From assembly GCA_003427395.1 (NCBI GenBank), contig BFEA01000005.1, positions 1,747,823 to 1,811,497 of the forward strand: DNA of 63,675 nt. Reading direction: 5' to 3'. The position numbers and the translations under genes were made by a program. The notes beneath the pieces are model-generated. The model made no database searches, was not told where the DNA came from, and saw only the letters and a list, made by a program, of their open reading frames with translations. This document shows positions 1-11,100 of this stretch, in pieces. Every line of letters begins with the position of its first letter. Within the stretch, counting starts at the first letter, position 1. The stretch is from Chara braunii (Eukaryota > Streptophyta > Charophyceae > Charales > Characeae).

Positions 1-1101
1 ACGGGTTCTCAATGACGAGGCGCCAGATATGGAGTCCCAGACGGCAACACTTACTCACGAGGGGGTACCGCTTATTATCATTGATTGAGGTTCTCTCTTT
101 TCAGTCACTATGATGTATTACGACAATATTATTTATCAGTGACTGCAGCCCTCCGATGGTTGCTCCCTGCATATTTTGTGTACTACTCTTCAGTCTTGTA
201 TCTCTGGTCGTGCTCTTGCAGAGTCTGGTTTCTGGTCTTCTCATTCTGTCAATGTCAATTGCTTTATGATGTATGTATGTTATTTTCCTTCTTATGACAC
301 ACAGGCTACACTCAAGGCAGTTTGAAGCACTCCTGGATGATAGGGACTCCGGTGACCTTGAGTCTAACCTTTATACGGGGTCAGGTGCAGGCGATAAACC
401 CGAACGCCTCACTCTAAGCCGTGTCGCCGCTGGCAGGAGGGATAACCCTGACTACTCGGCTGTATGACTAAGTGTGGCAAAGACTGCCTCTGAATACACC
501 TCTATTTATATACCTATCAAAATCCTGCGTAAGAGCCTGCCAGTCCTCCAACCCACTGAGCTCGGTCCGTGGAAGGATATCTAACCAGACCCTTGAAGCA
601 GTGGGGGCGCGACAGCGGGCCCTAACCGAGACCTTTGAAGGCACTCTCGCCCTCCTCAGAAAATCTTTCGCAATCAAATACACATACGTATATTTGTATA
701 CGTAATATCCACTCAGCTCTTTCTGCAGTCTACTACAGAAAGGCTAGGTCTCCATCTTGGTCCTCCATAGCCTGGCTGATCGGACCAGGACTACGGCCTA
801 CCGCATTGTTATTTCAGCGGCAGTACCCTCGTTGGTTGCGCAACGATAGGTCTTCTCCTGATAAACATTCAATCAGGATTTTCCAAAAACCTCAACCTTC
901 ACTATCCCACGGGGTAATTTCCCTCGGGCGGGCAACTCCCCTTGAACTCTTACTCCGCGGTCCCGTAGCCAGGTTGCGCCGGCTAGCAGCCATCCACTGG
1001 GGTTACGCCCGAGAGGTGCTAATCTTTACCGCTTAGCTTGATATTCCTGTAATATGTACCAGAATTAGCACAAGTGGTTAGACGGAGCGTCGCAAAACTA
1101 A

Positions 1102-1350
1102 TCACGGGCCCACTGCGAGATTAGGCAGGGGTCTGAAGACATTTACCAGCTCTCCCATAAAAGGCATGACATCCTTCGCACAATCACAAACAAAATCACC
1201 TGCTAGGTCCACGAGGTCGTGACCCTTGACTTGATCAAAGCCAGCAGCCACCCATCTTGAGACATTTTTCGCCCTGCACTCTTTTGCGACTTTCTCAAAT
1301 ATCTCGAGCAAACGTGGCCCCTTTTCGTCAGACTTTATCAACTCTAACAC
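1102..1350 (-). CDS. Unrecognised 82-codon open frame, possible remnant
   Basis: This minus-strand frame has a balanced amino-acid mix, with charged helical-looking stretches (LLEIFEKVAKECRAK) followed by a segment rich in D, V and F. It reads more like real protein than neighbouring frames. It opens after a stop with no clear ATG, so it is at best an internal fragment. I do not recognise a family. It could be part of a decayed gag-like gene of the element proposed for this region, but that is a guess from position. Confidence 0.2.
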   Translation of the reverse strand: MLELIKSDEKGPRLLEIFEKVAKECRAKNVSRWVAAGFDQVKGHDLVDLAGDFVCDCAKDVMPFMGELVNVFRPLPNLAVGP

Positions 1351-1571
1351 TGCTTACCAGACCCTTAAATCCATCAACCACCTTTCACATGAAGGAGGTC
1401 TCTCTCAATAGGTCTCTCAGCCATCCCTTTCTTCCTAGGATGAGCTATCACACAACCTTTTTTAAAACACCTCTCTTTTTGGGGATGAGTCTTCCGATAA
1501 ATAACATTACCACCTTCCTTAATCTGAAGGGGTCTCAACCATAAAACAACTCAACCATAGAACAACTCAAA

Positions 1572-1655
1572 CTGAGAGGCCTACTTATGGGTCCTCTTCA
1601 CAACTCAACCACGAACCAACTCAACTGAGAGACCTGCTTATGGGCCCTTTTTGCG
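1572..1655. repeat. Two-copy 53-bp tandem repeat forming hairpins
   Basis: The block CTGAGAGGCCTACTTATGGG at 1572 recurs as CTGAGAGACCTGCTTATGGG at 1625, a 53-bp period. In the first unit GAGAGG (1574-1579) can pair with CCTCTT (1593-1598), and CC/GG pair again inside around a UACUUAU loop. The loop resembles the CCA-AUCUUA-UGG apical hairpin of the array at 7651-8552. The resemblance is short and could be chance. Confidence 0.5.
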
Positions 1656-4600
1656 TTTTAACCATAAAACACCCGGCATAGTAGGTATTTCAGTCTCAAA
1701 GACTCGCAAAAATTCCTTAGGATCCTCACACTTCTGTCACACAACAAACTGCACTACCTCTCCTTATACTTGGCCCTATCACCTGTCCGTAGGCAGATCG
1801 CACGAGTATACCGAAGAGTAGACAACATTCACATTCACACAATCCAATACACATGAGATGTATCCCACACATCTCTCACACAAAACCATTATACATCAGG
1901 ATACAACCACACATGCGAGAGTGATTATGATCGTCATATACAGGGAATAGTCTTACATAAAATCTCAACTCAATATATACATAGGGGTATAATATCCCAA
2001 CTCACCCCAAACAATCATAGTCTTGAATCACATATGTGCACACAGAGTCGAATAATCTCAGCTCAAGTTGGCACCAGTAGTCCAGTATTGCCCAAAAATC
2101 ATAGCCTCCTTAGTCAGAGCTAAACAAGAACAACTCTAAACAGGCGTAATCCGGCTCCTCACATTTGGAGGGATCCAAGTAACCCAAGACCTATCCAAAT
2201 ATCCAACCCAAAACACAAGGTCCATCACGTCTAAATCAATCATAAGCTTACAACAGCCCCGGATCAAAGCGCCGTGCATAATCCTCTCTCATGTCTCACA
2301 CAACCCGTATAGCAAGAGGTTTAACACACTTACTCTCGAGGTCACAGCGCGCTGAAACCATAACTCAGGACCTACTCAATTTAAAGCAGCCTCCTGTATA
2401 CAAACGTACAGACGCTTATCCTTTCCGAACTCAGGGTGGTATGGTTAAAAATAAACTCAGTCCCTAAAACACAGTCAAATCATCTTGTATCGTAAGAAAA
2501 CATCCCTGGACGACGGTATATGTCCCAATGAAGGACAAAGATCACAACCAAATTCAAATCCGCCCTCATAGTAAGATCTCATCCTTACACGACCTCGTGA
2601 GGTGCTCAGGTTTACATTACAGACCATTCCCTCATCTGTTTCTTATCTCCAACGGCCCATATATACACGAGGCTCACTCTCATATTTTACCCAATCTACC
2701 CTTGAGTAGATGCAAAAGCCTGAAAATTTGCTTATCCAATTTAACCTGAGCCCTCTTATGATCTGACATATACACGGAGTGCACTAAATGCTTATATACA
2801 CTTCCTCCAACCCGTTCTGTATATAGTCAAGATCCCGTAAACTAAAACACAGGGTCGGACCCACACAACCAGTTAGCCTTCTACCTCGGCTCCCATGCAC
2901 ACGAATATACACAAGTTCATGAGGGACATACTTCGGCAAAACACAAGGGCATCCTCTATCGCCCTGCTACTGCCCGGACCTCATCCCAATCTACAACCCT
3001 GTCATTTGGATCGTGGGAGCTTGCATAAGCATCAACGATATTGACCAAGCTCCTCAGTCCTTAGCCATAGGGTACGAATCTTTGGTCCAGATACAGGCCA
3101 TACAACAACTCACACGCGTGCCTTGCATACCTCCCCCTTCTCGCTCCTTCACTACGGCCTCTACCCCAATCTTCCCTTGAGAACCTTCCATCTCGAGCTC
3201 CTTCGACCCCATCACCTGCTTAAGTACACCAAGCGGCGTTAGGGTCGATGCTCGAAGGGAGTTACGCAAATAGATCTAATACAGAATATATCCTACTAAA
3301 TCAAGTCGTTCTCCTCATAAAGGCACATATAAGAATCCATTTAGAACAACGGCATTACCGAAGAGAGTCTCTGAATAAATATCCACCTGAGGTAAAGCAC
3401 AAACACTCACAATAAGTCTCTCAAATCGTAGCTCAGGCATTAACCACTTATGATATCTATTATCAAAGAAGGGCACAATATACATATACCATAGAGGCGG
3501 ATACTCCAAACATGAATCCAAAATGCAATACAACCCATGATAAGTAACATATGCTCATGACAATAATCATAACATAATAACCACAACTTATCGGCAAGGG
3601 TTGTAACTGAAGGGCATGACAAACGTTATACTTAACAACATGAAGCCAACTCAGCTGTCAGTCATATAATAAGATAAACCCCAACAACGTAGGCCATATT
3701 CTATAAGGCAAGAATAAGACTAGCAATGAGTAAATAACATGATACAATTGTTACCCCTCAAACTCTTAAGCGAAGCATTTAGTAAAGAAAGGCGGTGTAA
3801 TCCTTGTAAGATAACATCTTGACTCCTGAGCCCCGCTCTAAAGATCAAGCATCACCGCTTCCCTCTTTGATTCCAGCGCTTGCATCTCATCACCCCTATT
3901 ATGGTCAAGTGGACAACCGCATCCATACTTATCAAGGCAACGAAGAGCGAATTCGCACCCTTACAAATATGGTGACCCTACTTAATGGGAGACGAGTCTA
4001 GGTCGCTACTCCAGATCCGCTCTCACTAAGCAGTAGTTGTTCCACTTGGCCATCATAGTTTCGGTAAGGTAACAAGCCCCTTCCTCTCCTCTCAAATACA
4101 TAATGTAGTTACTCTCCTATCATAGAAAAGTTAACAACACACCACTAATGGACCAGGAATACAATTCCGGCGTGGGTCTCACTACCATCCTTGAAACTGA
4201 TAACTGCTTCCTTAAGCTTCAAAGAGGGAGTAACAATTCAGGAATGCACTTCCACTGAGGACAACCATACACGCTGACTTACTCCCTCGAGGAAGAACCA
4301 CCTTCCCTAGGAGTGAGTCACCCCATTCACCTCTGGTCCCATGCCAGATGTGGGTTTCAGGTAAAATCCATGTCCTCTTTGGGAGACAATCCATATAAGA
4401 ACGATCAACCAGACATCAAACAAAATACAACAAAACACATATATAGCAACAGCCACGTAAGGATCATCCTAAAAACAAATATGTACATATATATATACTT
4501 TAAAACACAAGCTTCTCTTCGGGTTAGCCAAGTTGTTAGCTAGGTAATCACTACTTTTTAATTTTTATCGATAGTAAGCTAGACAATCCTCAGATGGCTC

Positions 4601-5270
4601 AACTCATTGTCAATCTCACACCATCGGGGGGCCTAGGTACAACATTCATTGCAATACCAATCGTATCTTAACTCAGACTGATCTAAAGGAAAAACTTTTG
4701 CAACCAAACGTCTCACTTCGCAATCATCAGTCAACCCTTCACCTTGTGTCCCTTATGTATCAGAAACCTCCTCTAAAGCGACACTCTACTGATTAAGGGG
4801 GGGACGCCTCAGCTTAATGTCTTTACATCCCAAAGCAAGCTTATCACCTTTCTCACGTAATAAGTCACTAGCCTCGTAGCTTGGACCGTTATCAACTAAG
4901 CTTGCTTCAGTAGTGGGCATACCCAATAGCGCGGATGCTGCCTTAACTCAACCAAGGCTGCACCAGATATGCGGCGTGTCGCCCGACTATCAAATGATAC
5001 TTCGGATAATCGGGCGCTCACTGAGATCGCTATTATATGCGTCACAGTACGTAAGTGTATAGTCAAACACTTTCTTCCTGAAGTAAACCGTGCGTATGCT
5101 AATAACCACTGCTTCACACTTAGGGCACAGCCTCTAGGGATATCCCCAACGATAATCAAGGCATCACGCAATCGACCATGTACGTCAAAAGAAAACTTCT
5201 TCTTTTGCCTAGTTCTCACTTTCTCTTACCCGGATGTCGTTCCACCAGGGACAACGGTAGGCAGCCGTTA

Positions 5271-5288
5271 TCCCCGGCAACGGCGCCA
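5271..5288 (-). promoter_or_regulatory. Retrotransposon primer-binding site, tRNA-Asp type
   Basis: On the minus strand this reads TGGCGCCGTTGCCGGGGA, matching the 3' end (including CCA) of plant tRNA-Asp(GUC) as I recall it. After a 2-bp spacer the plus strand continues TGTCGAGCGC at 5291, which is the TG...CA terminus expected for the 3' edge of a 5' LTR. This places a minus-strand LTR immediately to the right and the internal region to the left. No matching second LTR is visible in the window. Confidence 0.8.
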
Positions 5289-5290
5289 CC

Positions 5291-7060
5291 TGTCGAGCGC
5301 ATCGGTCCGACACCGCACGTGGCAGCGCGGAACCCTCTCGGTCGCGTCACGCAGGAGTTGGACCAACCTCGACATGAACACGCAAATGGAGCTTCCTTAG
5401 GCCGCTCTGGCCGAGTGCGCCAGCCATACCTCTCGCGAGCCCCTACGACAGGATAGGGTCTCCGTGAGGCAAAACTTACCTTCACCTTACGGGAGTTGTC
5501 ACCTCCCTTCGGTGGGCGTATCCCCTCCGAGCTACCAGTCCACAGTACGAAAGCTGATCAGCTGCAATCGCAGAGGTGGACCAGCCGAGGGCGTTTCTCG
5601 TTCGCTGTAGCATAGGGGGTACGCGCGATAATACGCCTATCGGACCCGCACGCGAACCAGCATCTTGGAGGGCTGAAGTCCCAAGCGTGGTCCGTCGTCG
5701 GTCGGCTAGGACGCATCCCACACACCACGCGCACACCACTTTACGAACACAAAAATAAAACGCACATGCACGCACATACAACACGACACATCACAAACAA
5801 CACAACAACGCTCTTAGTCTCTCGGTAGCCAACCCATAACTTTTCGATGCGAAAGTCAAATAGGCGTCGCGCGCGAGGCTTACTAGTATAAAACTGCTAG
5901 GACGCAGGGTCTACTTATATGGACTAGCAATGCAAACGCACGCAAGCGGTCGCAATGATGGCGTACTATGCAGTACCCATACTCACGCGGTCCTCGTTAA
6001 TCTCGAGAGTCGCGTTCGACACTNAAGTGTCGGCTGACACGCGCCTTGAGGATTAATCTCTCGACGTCGGACAACCGCCATGCGCGGTTGAAGACCACAC
6101 ACCCTTTTCTGCACTCTGTGCAGTGTGGGTGGTACACAGGTCCATACCTGTGGTGGCANTCGTTTTTTACTACCCTGGAGATGAGCCATACTCCAGGCCT
6201 GGGCGGAGGTCAAGGGGTTTGACTTTGACGGCTGCCANGGACTACAACGTCCAACCATACAAACTCCAAAAAACAAAGGATAACAGAGGGTCTTCCTTTT
6301 CTCTCAAGCCATAATCCGGTTAACCCTTACGCATAAATACAGCATGTCTCTCAAATACTCAGNGTACTCGTAAATATATAAGGGTTAATTATATAGGACG
6401 ATCACTTCTCACAGTCACAGTGGGACTCCTCTCAACCACATATGTATGTAATCGCAGGCAATCACATCCAGAGTCCGAACCACAAACGCACCTGCAATCA
6501 CATCAAAGATTCATCCAGAAGTCCGCGCACTACACGGGGTCAACTTCAACCATTCCTTGCACTCACACCCGTCGCTTTAGCCATACAAGCCTCACTCGTG
6601 CAACTCTTAAATAAATACTCAGTACTTTTGTTGGGTGGCCATTCAATAAAGTCCGAGTGAAAACACAACAAAACAGTTCAATCACAAAGCTAAAGCCTTT
6701 AGGTTGAGNGACAGGAGTGAATTGGAGTTGAATCGTAAACCGACGAATCGGCAACCGACCTGTTATCAGCGATAACACAAGATGATCCTCGTAGGATCAA
6801 GCTGAAACTAGTCGAGGTCCTGAATCAAACGATCAAGAGGACCTGTAGCACAAGACATGTCAATCGTCAAGCTAAACCTATAAGCCCGTGGAGAATAATC
6901 CCCATATCACGATCTCACCCAGATCATCCTAATTAACTAAGTCTGAATATACTGTAAGCAGTGCCCAAAGCAAAGGTAGACTCTAGCATAATCTCCCTTA
7001 CACAGGGTGGATCGCCAGAATCGCCCCCTGTCAAAATATAATCTATCTCCTTTAAATCAA
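5291..7060 (-). mobile_element. LTR-like DNA adjoining the primer site, rich in short perfect hairpins
   Basis: This begins directly after the primer-binding site and is taken as the 3' part of a minus-strand 5' LTR. It contains no recognisable gene. It carries many compact inverted repeats, for example CCCTA/TAGGG near 5440-5457, GGGAG/CTCCC near 5491-5507 and the cluster at 6073-6196. The far end of the LTR cannot be placed, because I see no second copy and no target-site duplication. Single N bases occur at 6024, 6159, 6238, 6363 and 6709. Confidence 0.45.
6073..6196. repeat. Cluster of four perfect short hairpins
   Basis: Four perfect six-base-pair stems follow each other. They are AACCGC/GCGGTT (6073-6089), CTGCAC/GTGCAG (6109-6123), CACAGG/CCTGTG with loop TCCATA (6135-6152), and CTGGAG/CTCCAG with a loop ending in CCATA (6175-6196). 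The last two share the loop element CCATA but have different stems, the same trend as in the array at 7651-8552. Confidence 0.6.
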
Positions 7061-7062
7061 AA

Positions 7063-7338
7063 AAATTTCGGCAGCGCATCCCGTAGGAAAAGTGTCTTTT
7101 CAGAATCTATATCAGCCCGGATATGAAACCAGAAATAGTCTTTGACTTTCCAAAGTTCAATTTTGTCCAAATCCCTAAATTAGCAAAAATTTGGGTTGCA
7201 CTCCCTTTAAAAAAATGAGACTTTTCAGATTTTTACTAAGTCATCTATAAACTTTAGACAAATTGAACTTTGACAAGTCAAAATTTGACAAACTCCTTGG
7301 ATTTGCAGAAATTTCGGCAGCGCTTCCCGTAGAGAAAG
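7063..7338. repeat. Direct repeat flanking an inverted repeat
   Basis: A 30-bp block starting AAATTTCGGCAGCGC occurs at 7063-7092 and again at 7309-7338 with a few changes. Between them CAAAGTTCAATTTTGTCC (7151-7168) is inverted at 7256-7272. The arrangement suggests a small duplicated module or a decayed fold-back element. No coding potential is seen. Confidence 0.55.
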
Positions 7339-7489
7339 TAGCTTACCAAGATATTTACAAAGTCAAGTATAATAAAAGATCCCAGAAAATGCGAGAATGA
7401 ATCTAAGAAAAAAACTTAGCTCGGAAAATGCAGGAATTGAATCTAACTCCTATCGCTCTAGCACGTGGCGAGCCTCTAAAGCAACTACC

Positions 7490-8740
7490 TGTCAAACTGA
7501 AACCCAAACTAAGTAGTAACCTCACTCAGTCACATGCACGTCAAACCACAAAGGTAAGTACTCTCGCTATCCCAAGGTCAATTTAACAAACAATAGTTCA
7601 TAATCTTTCAATGATTTATCCCTTTATACCCTGCTTACATAAGGCGTAAAGTCAGACCATCCAATCTTATGGAACATGTGTGACTCAGCCATCAAGTATA
7701 CACGAACAGGTTGCACAACTACTTTTCTCTTCCTTTGGGCACAAGACTAAGCCATTCATCGTAGAAACAATGCTTAGTCGCCCTTAACTATTTAATACCC
7801 AAGTTATATATACCTCTCTGAACTTGGTGTTCAAAAACTGAGCATAGGACTGAGTCATTCATCTTAGAAACAAAGCTCAGTTTGCCCAAAGTTACTTTCA
7901 ATTATATTCTTAGTTATACGCTCTTCAAATTTATGATAAGCTGTAGTCAAACCATCCAATCTTATGGAACCCTTGTCTGACTAACCTGTTCTTAAGTAAG
8001 ATAGTAATAAAATATAGCCAAATTATAACCTTTTGGGTTCCAGCATGTGCGAGGCACTGGGCCAGACCATCCAATCTTATGGAATATGTCTGGTCCTTTG
8101 CCAAGTTCATTCCTCTCTGATGCATCTGTGTGCGGCATGAGTCCAAAGCCATCCAATCTTATGGAACATGCTTTGTCCTCAGCAGAAATTACTCCCTCAG
8201 AATAAACAAACAAAATAGTTGAGCCATTCATCTTAGAAACAATGTTCAACCCCTTTTTCTCAGTAAAAAAAAAGACAGAGTACTCTGAGTTAAACTCGGA
8301 GACTGTTCAGAAACCACCCAGAAATAAACGGCGGCCAGACCATTCATCTTAGAAACAATGTCTGGTCCTCAAAACTCAGGCAATCAATACCCCTCAAAGT
8401 AAGTAGCCAGGTCATTCATCTTAGAAACAATGTCTGACACAACTAAATAAACACAGCGACCAAGTCATTCATCTTAGAAACAATGCTTGGCCCTTCAGAA
8501 AACAAAACAAAACACAGCAGTCAGGCCATTCATCTTAGAAACAATGCCTGACCCTATAAGACCCATTCAGACACAAGGGAACTCCCTTCATCCCAACCTT
8601 CCCCAGGTGCAATTCCCCTTTTGTTCACAATCTGCCTTCAAGCAATCAGCAAAACTGAAACTGAGATTGCACAAGCATTCTTTTATTTAATCTGGTTCAC
8701 TTCCTGAAAGTCAAACTGAAACTCAAAGTAGGTGGACAAG
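7490..8740. repeat. Related sequences flanking the hairpin array
   Basis: GTCAAACTGAAACCCAAACT near 7491 is echoed by GTCAAACTGAAACTCAAAGT near 8708, and each is followed by a stretch containing CTCAGTCA. The pair brackets the hairpin array, which could mark the edges of an inserted or duplicated module. Confidence 0.4.
7651..8552. repeat. Array of eleven hairpins with conserved apical loop and co-varying stems
   Basis: Units lie at 7651-7684, 7745-7779, 7849-7881, 7945-7982, 8059-8096, 8144-8175, 8218-8250, 8333-8367, 8406-8438, 8460-8490 and 8520-8552. Each has a variable outer stem, usually one unpaired C or U, then CAU/AUG, a short inner stem, the hexaloop AUCUUA, and a 3'-side bulge of AAC or AACA. 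The inner stem is UC/GA in seven units and CCA/UGG in four. Outer stems differ but stay paired: GACUAAG/CUUAGUC, ACUGAG/CUCAGU, GGCCAGA/UCUGGUC, CAAAG/CUUUG, GUUGAG/UUCAAC, CCAAG/CUUGG, GUCAGG/CCUGAC. Unit 4 is the most degenerate, and units 1 and 9 have one mismatch each. Spacing is 54-115 bp, and some spacers around units 2-4 look related, so the array grew partly by duplication. There is no open frame across it. I do not recognise a known RNA family. Confidence 0.85.
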
Positions 8741-8744
8741 CAAC

Positions 8745-10240
8745 ATACTCAGTCAGATATAGTGACGAATACAAGTAGGGTTTATACTGGGTTTATAGAG
8801 CGAAGCAATGGTTACCTTTCAGTTCCCTGCCTCCAGAACTCCTTCTGAGTTCCGGCAGAGCTCCCGCAATCGGTGGGATGACTCCCCTCAGAGGCTTGCT
8901 GCGGTCCTACAGGTTGTAATCCCGCCTCCCGCCTTCCTCTCAAATCCAACAGACTAGACTTAGAGTAAGAAGGGCAGAAGGAGAAGCTTTGAGACTCTCA
9001 GATCCAAGAGGGGTGCTCTCATACTCACAGGAGAGGGCTTTGTTATCCCGATGCACCTGAGGGCCCCGCAATGGCAGCCAAGGTATACAACAGCTTCGTC
9101 AGAACTGTGGTAAAAACCGCCGAAGTCAACTCTCTGACGACCTTTCAATCTGCAGCAATAACCCCTTCGAAATGCCCAATTATCCCCCTAACTGCCGCAA
9201 CAGCCTGATCAAACGCCGAAGTCAAGCTACCCAAGTTACCCTCTAACGACTCTCTGAATTGCAACGGTAGTCTCCCTTACGCAGCCCCTTTCTTTGTGGT
9301 GCGACCACTCTCCTCTCACTAACCCCTGGTCCCTAAACACGATGCCGCAGCCATATGACCTTCAACCAGCTGCAGTCCGGGCAGCACAGCGGCCTGTAAC
9401 AGGACTCAGCAGCCACTGTAGCAAGCAGCACAGCTGAAAACGAGCAGCAACCGTATGCACGGCCGCAATCGAAAGGTTGGGAGCAGCCTATGACAGTTGA
9501 TTAGCAGCTTACATCGACCCGCGGCATTCGGTTCGCAATACTCAGTCACAACACCTTCCTCAGCTGGCCTAGCAGGTAGAAGTCTTGTGCCCCCGCAGTG
9601 GCAGTTCAATAAGTAACCAGCGAGCATGTCGAACCCCCTTGCCCCGCAGCAGGTGGCAGCCAGCGATCTACTGCAGCAATCACCATGCCCGAGAACAGAG
9701 CGTGATGGGTACAGCCACAATGCCACAACTCATGGCCTACTTCAGTTCGGCCTTTCACACAACTCGGCACCGCAGCTCAGTCTTCAGCCCATCCCACATC
9801 GCTCACTTGGCAGGTAAGTTTGGCCCTCCCTTTTTCCTTTGCAGTCTCCCCTTCACCCTTACCGCCCATCACTCTTCCTCCCCTGCAGCCGACCGTGGTT
9901 GATCCACGGTATACTTCGAGGCAAGTACTTCGTTCATACTCTTCACAGCCTCGCAGGTAGGCCCGCCGATTGCAATTTCGGCCAGGTGAGTCCATCTTTC
10001 CCACTTAAGCACCTCTTACTCCCACCGATCGGCCATGCAAGATCGGAATGACTCCCTCGCAAGCCCATGGAGCTACGCTCCGTTTTCCAATCACGCACGC
10101 AAACGAGGTAGACAACGGCTACCTCCATCTATAGGATGGGGCATAATCGAATGAATCTTCCTCCAGAACGTGGAAAGATACACTCCAACTCCAACTCTCC
10201 CTTCCTCGCAGCACCTACTCCTCCCACGGCTGAAACCAAA
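8745..10240. other. No recognisable gene; GC-rich accessory DNA
   Basis: Frames here are short and give no recognisable protein. Several plus-strand strings resemble splice sites, for example GGCAGGTAAGT near 9808, TTTGCAG near 9838 and GCCAGGTGAGT near 9982. The implied intron between the first pair would be only about 30 bp, too short to believe. A plus-strand ATG frame at 9626-9817 is Q- and S-rich and unconvincing. Confidence 0.4.
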
Positions 10241-11100
10241 TGCTAACTTTTAGATCCGACCTTACCGTTGGATTCGCCCGGTTCCAAAGTCTTACTGTAG
10301 AGCTTCTATCCGTCGAAATTGTTCAAGGAACGACCATTTCGACAGTCTTTTGTCTCTTCCTTAGCTCCTTCGCCATAGCTTCACACATGCTTTCTCTCAC
10401 CTAACTCTAAATCTACTAACCCAACTCCAAAACTGACCACAAAATCGGGTTCGCCCGATTCTAAAACCTCAACACCAACTCTTTCCCCGCCCGATTCCAT
10501 CAAGAATCAGGCGGGCTTCACGCTTTCGGTCTCCACTCACTTAAGCCCGAATGCACCTGGCGCGATTTAGCGTCCAGATTCATTCGACTTTCTTTACTAC
10601 CTTGCTGCCCCTACTCTCCCTCACACTTACCCTTACTAACCTCTCCCTATACTTACCTTCTGCTAAAACTAACCCCGGATTCGGATTCGCCCTGCTTCAG
10701 GACCACGAACTCGCATCTTCCCCTGTCTGTTTCCATCGGTAAGTGAGTCAGGCACACATCTTCGACTCTCCGACATAGTTACCTTCACACTACCTCCGCG
10801 CACCTCCTCTACTACTAACCTCTAATCTCACTAACCCTTTACCAAAACTAACTTCATATTCGAAGTCGCCATCCCGCAAAACCTCCGGAACGCCTCCTCC
10901 CTCGCTCTTTCTCATCAAGGGACGGGCGAGCACTCCTCTCTCCCTCGTTGCTCCGCCATTGCCCCCACACACTGGACTTTCTTACTAACACTTTTTCTAT
11001 TGATTCTTTATTAATTCTAACTTCTAAATCGGGGTCGCAATAGGCAAAAACCCCTATCTAACATTTAAAATCACTCGATTTCGTTGGGAATCGAGTAAAC
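10240..11100. repeat. Diverged tandem repeat of about 200 bp with hairpins
   Basis: A module of the form CTAAC...CCAAAACTAAC followed by a CGGATTCG-like palindrome recurs near 10440, 10670, 10855 and 11020. The clearest palindrome is AATCGGG-TTCG-CCCGATT near 10444-10461, a seven-base-pair stem on a UUCG loop. ACTCGATT/AATCGAGT near 11074-11097 has a different stem in the equivalent place. A second hairpin CGCCCGATTC/GAATC-GGCGGG lies near 10488-10514. Divergence is high, so unit edges are approximate. Confidence 0.45.

Larger units (their letters stand above)
1..5270. other. Anonymous decayed repeat DNA, probably the internal (leader) side of a minus-strand LTR element
   Basis: No reading frame here shows a domain I recognise, and all frames are short. 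The region ends at a minus-strand primer-binding site, so on the minus strand it would be the start of the internal part of an LTR retrotransposon whose 5' LTR lies to the right. The minus-strand frame 4896-5219 (107 codons) begins just inside the primer site and could be leader or gag debris, but nothing in it is diagnostic. Base composition is mixed, with many short TG/CA-rich runs. The assignment as internal retroelement DNA is inference from position only. Confidence 0.35.

Noticed and set aside
5271-5288. tRNA-Asp gene
   Set aside because: Only the 3' 18 bases match, and no cloverleaf precedes them. It is a primer-binding site next to an LTR end.
7651-8552. CRISPR array
   Set aside because: The repeats are not identical, spacing is irregular, stems vary and the setting is eukaryotic retroelement DNA.
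7651-8552. Hammerhead or other self-cleaving ribozyme repeats
   Set aside because: GAAAC occurs in the loop region but there is no CUGAUGA partner on either strand, and the fold is a simple bulged hairpin.
7651-8552. Iron-responsive elements or integron attC sites
   Set aside because: The bulged C and hexaloop recall an IRE, but the CAGUGN loop and spacing are absent. attC sites keep outer core boxes, whereas here the outer stem is the variable part.
9626-9843. Exon with GTAAGT donor and TTTGCAG acceptor
   Set aside because: The implied intron would be about 30 bp, and the peptide shows no conserved feature.
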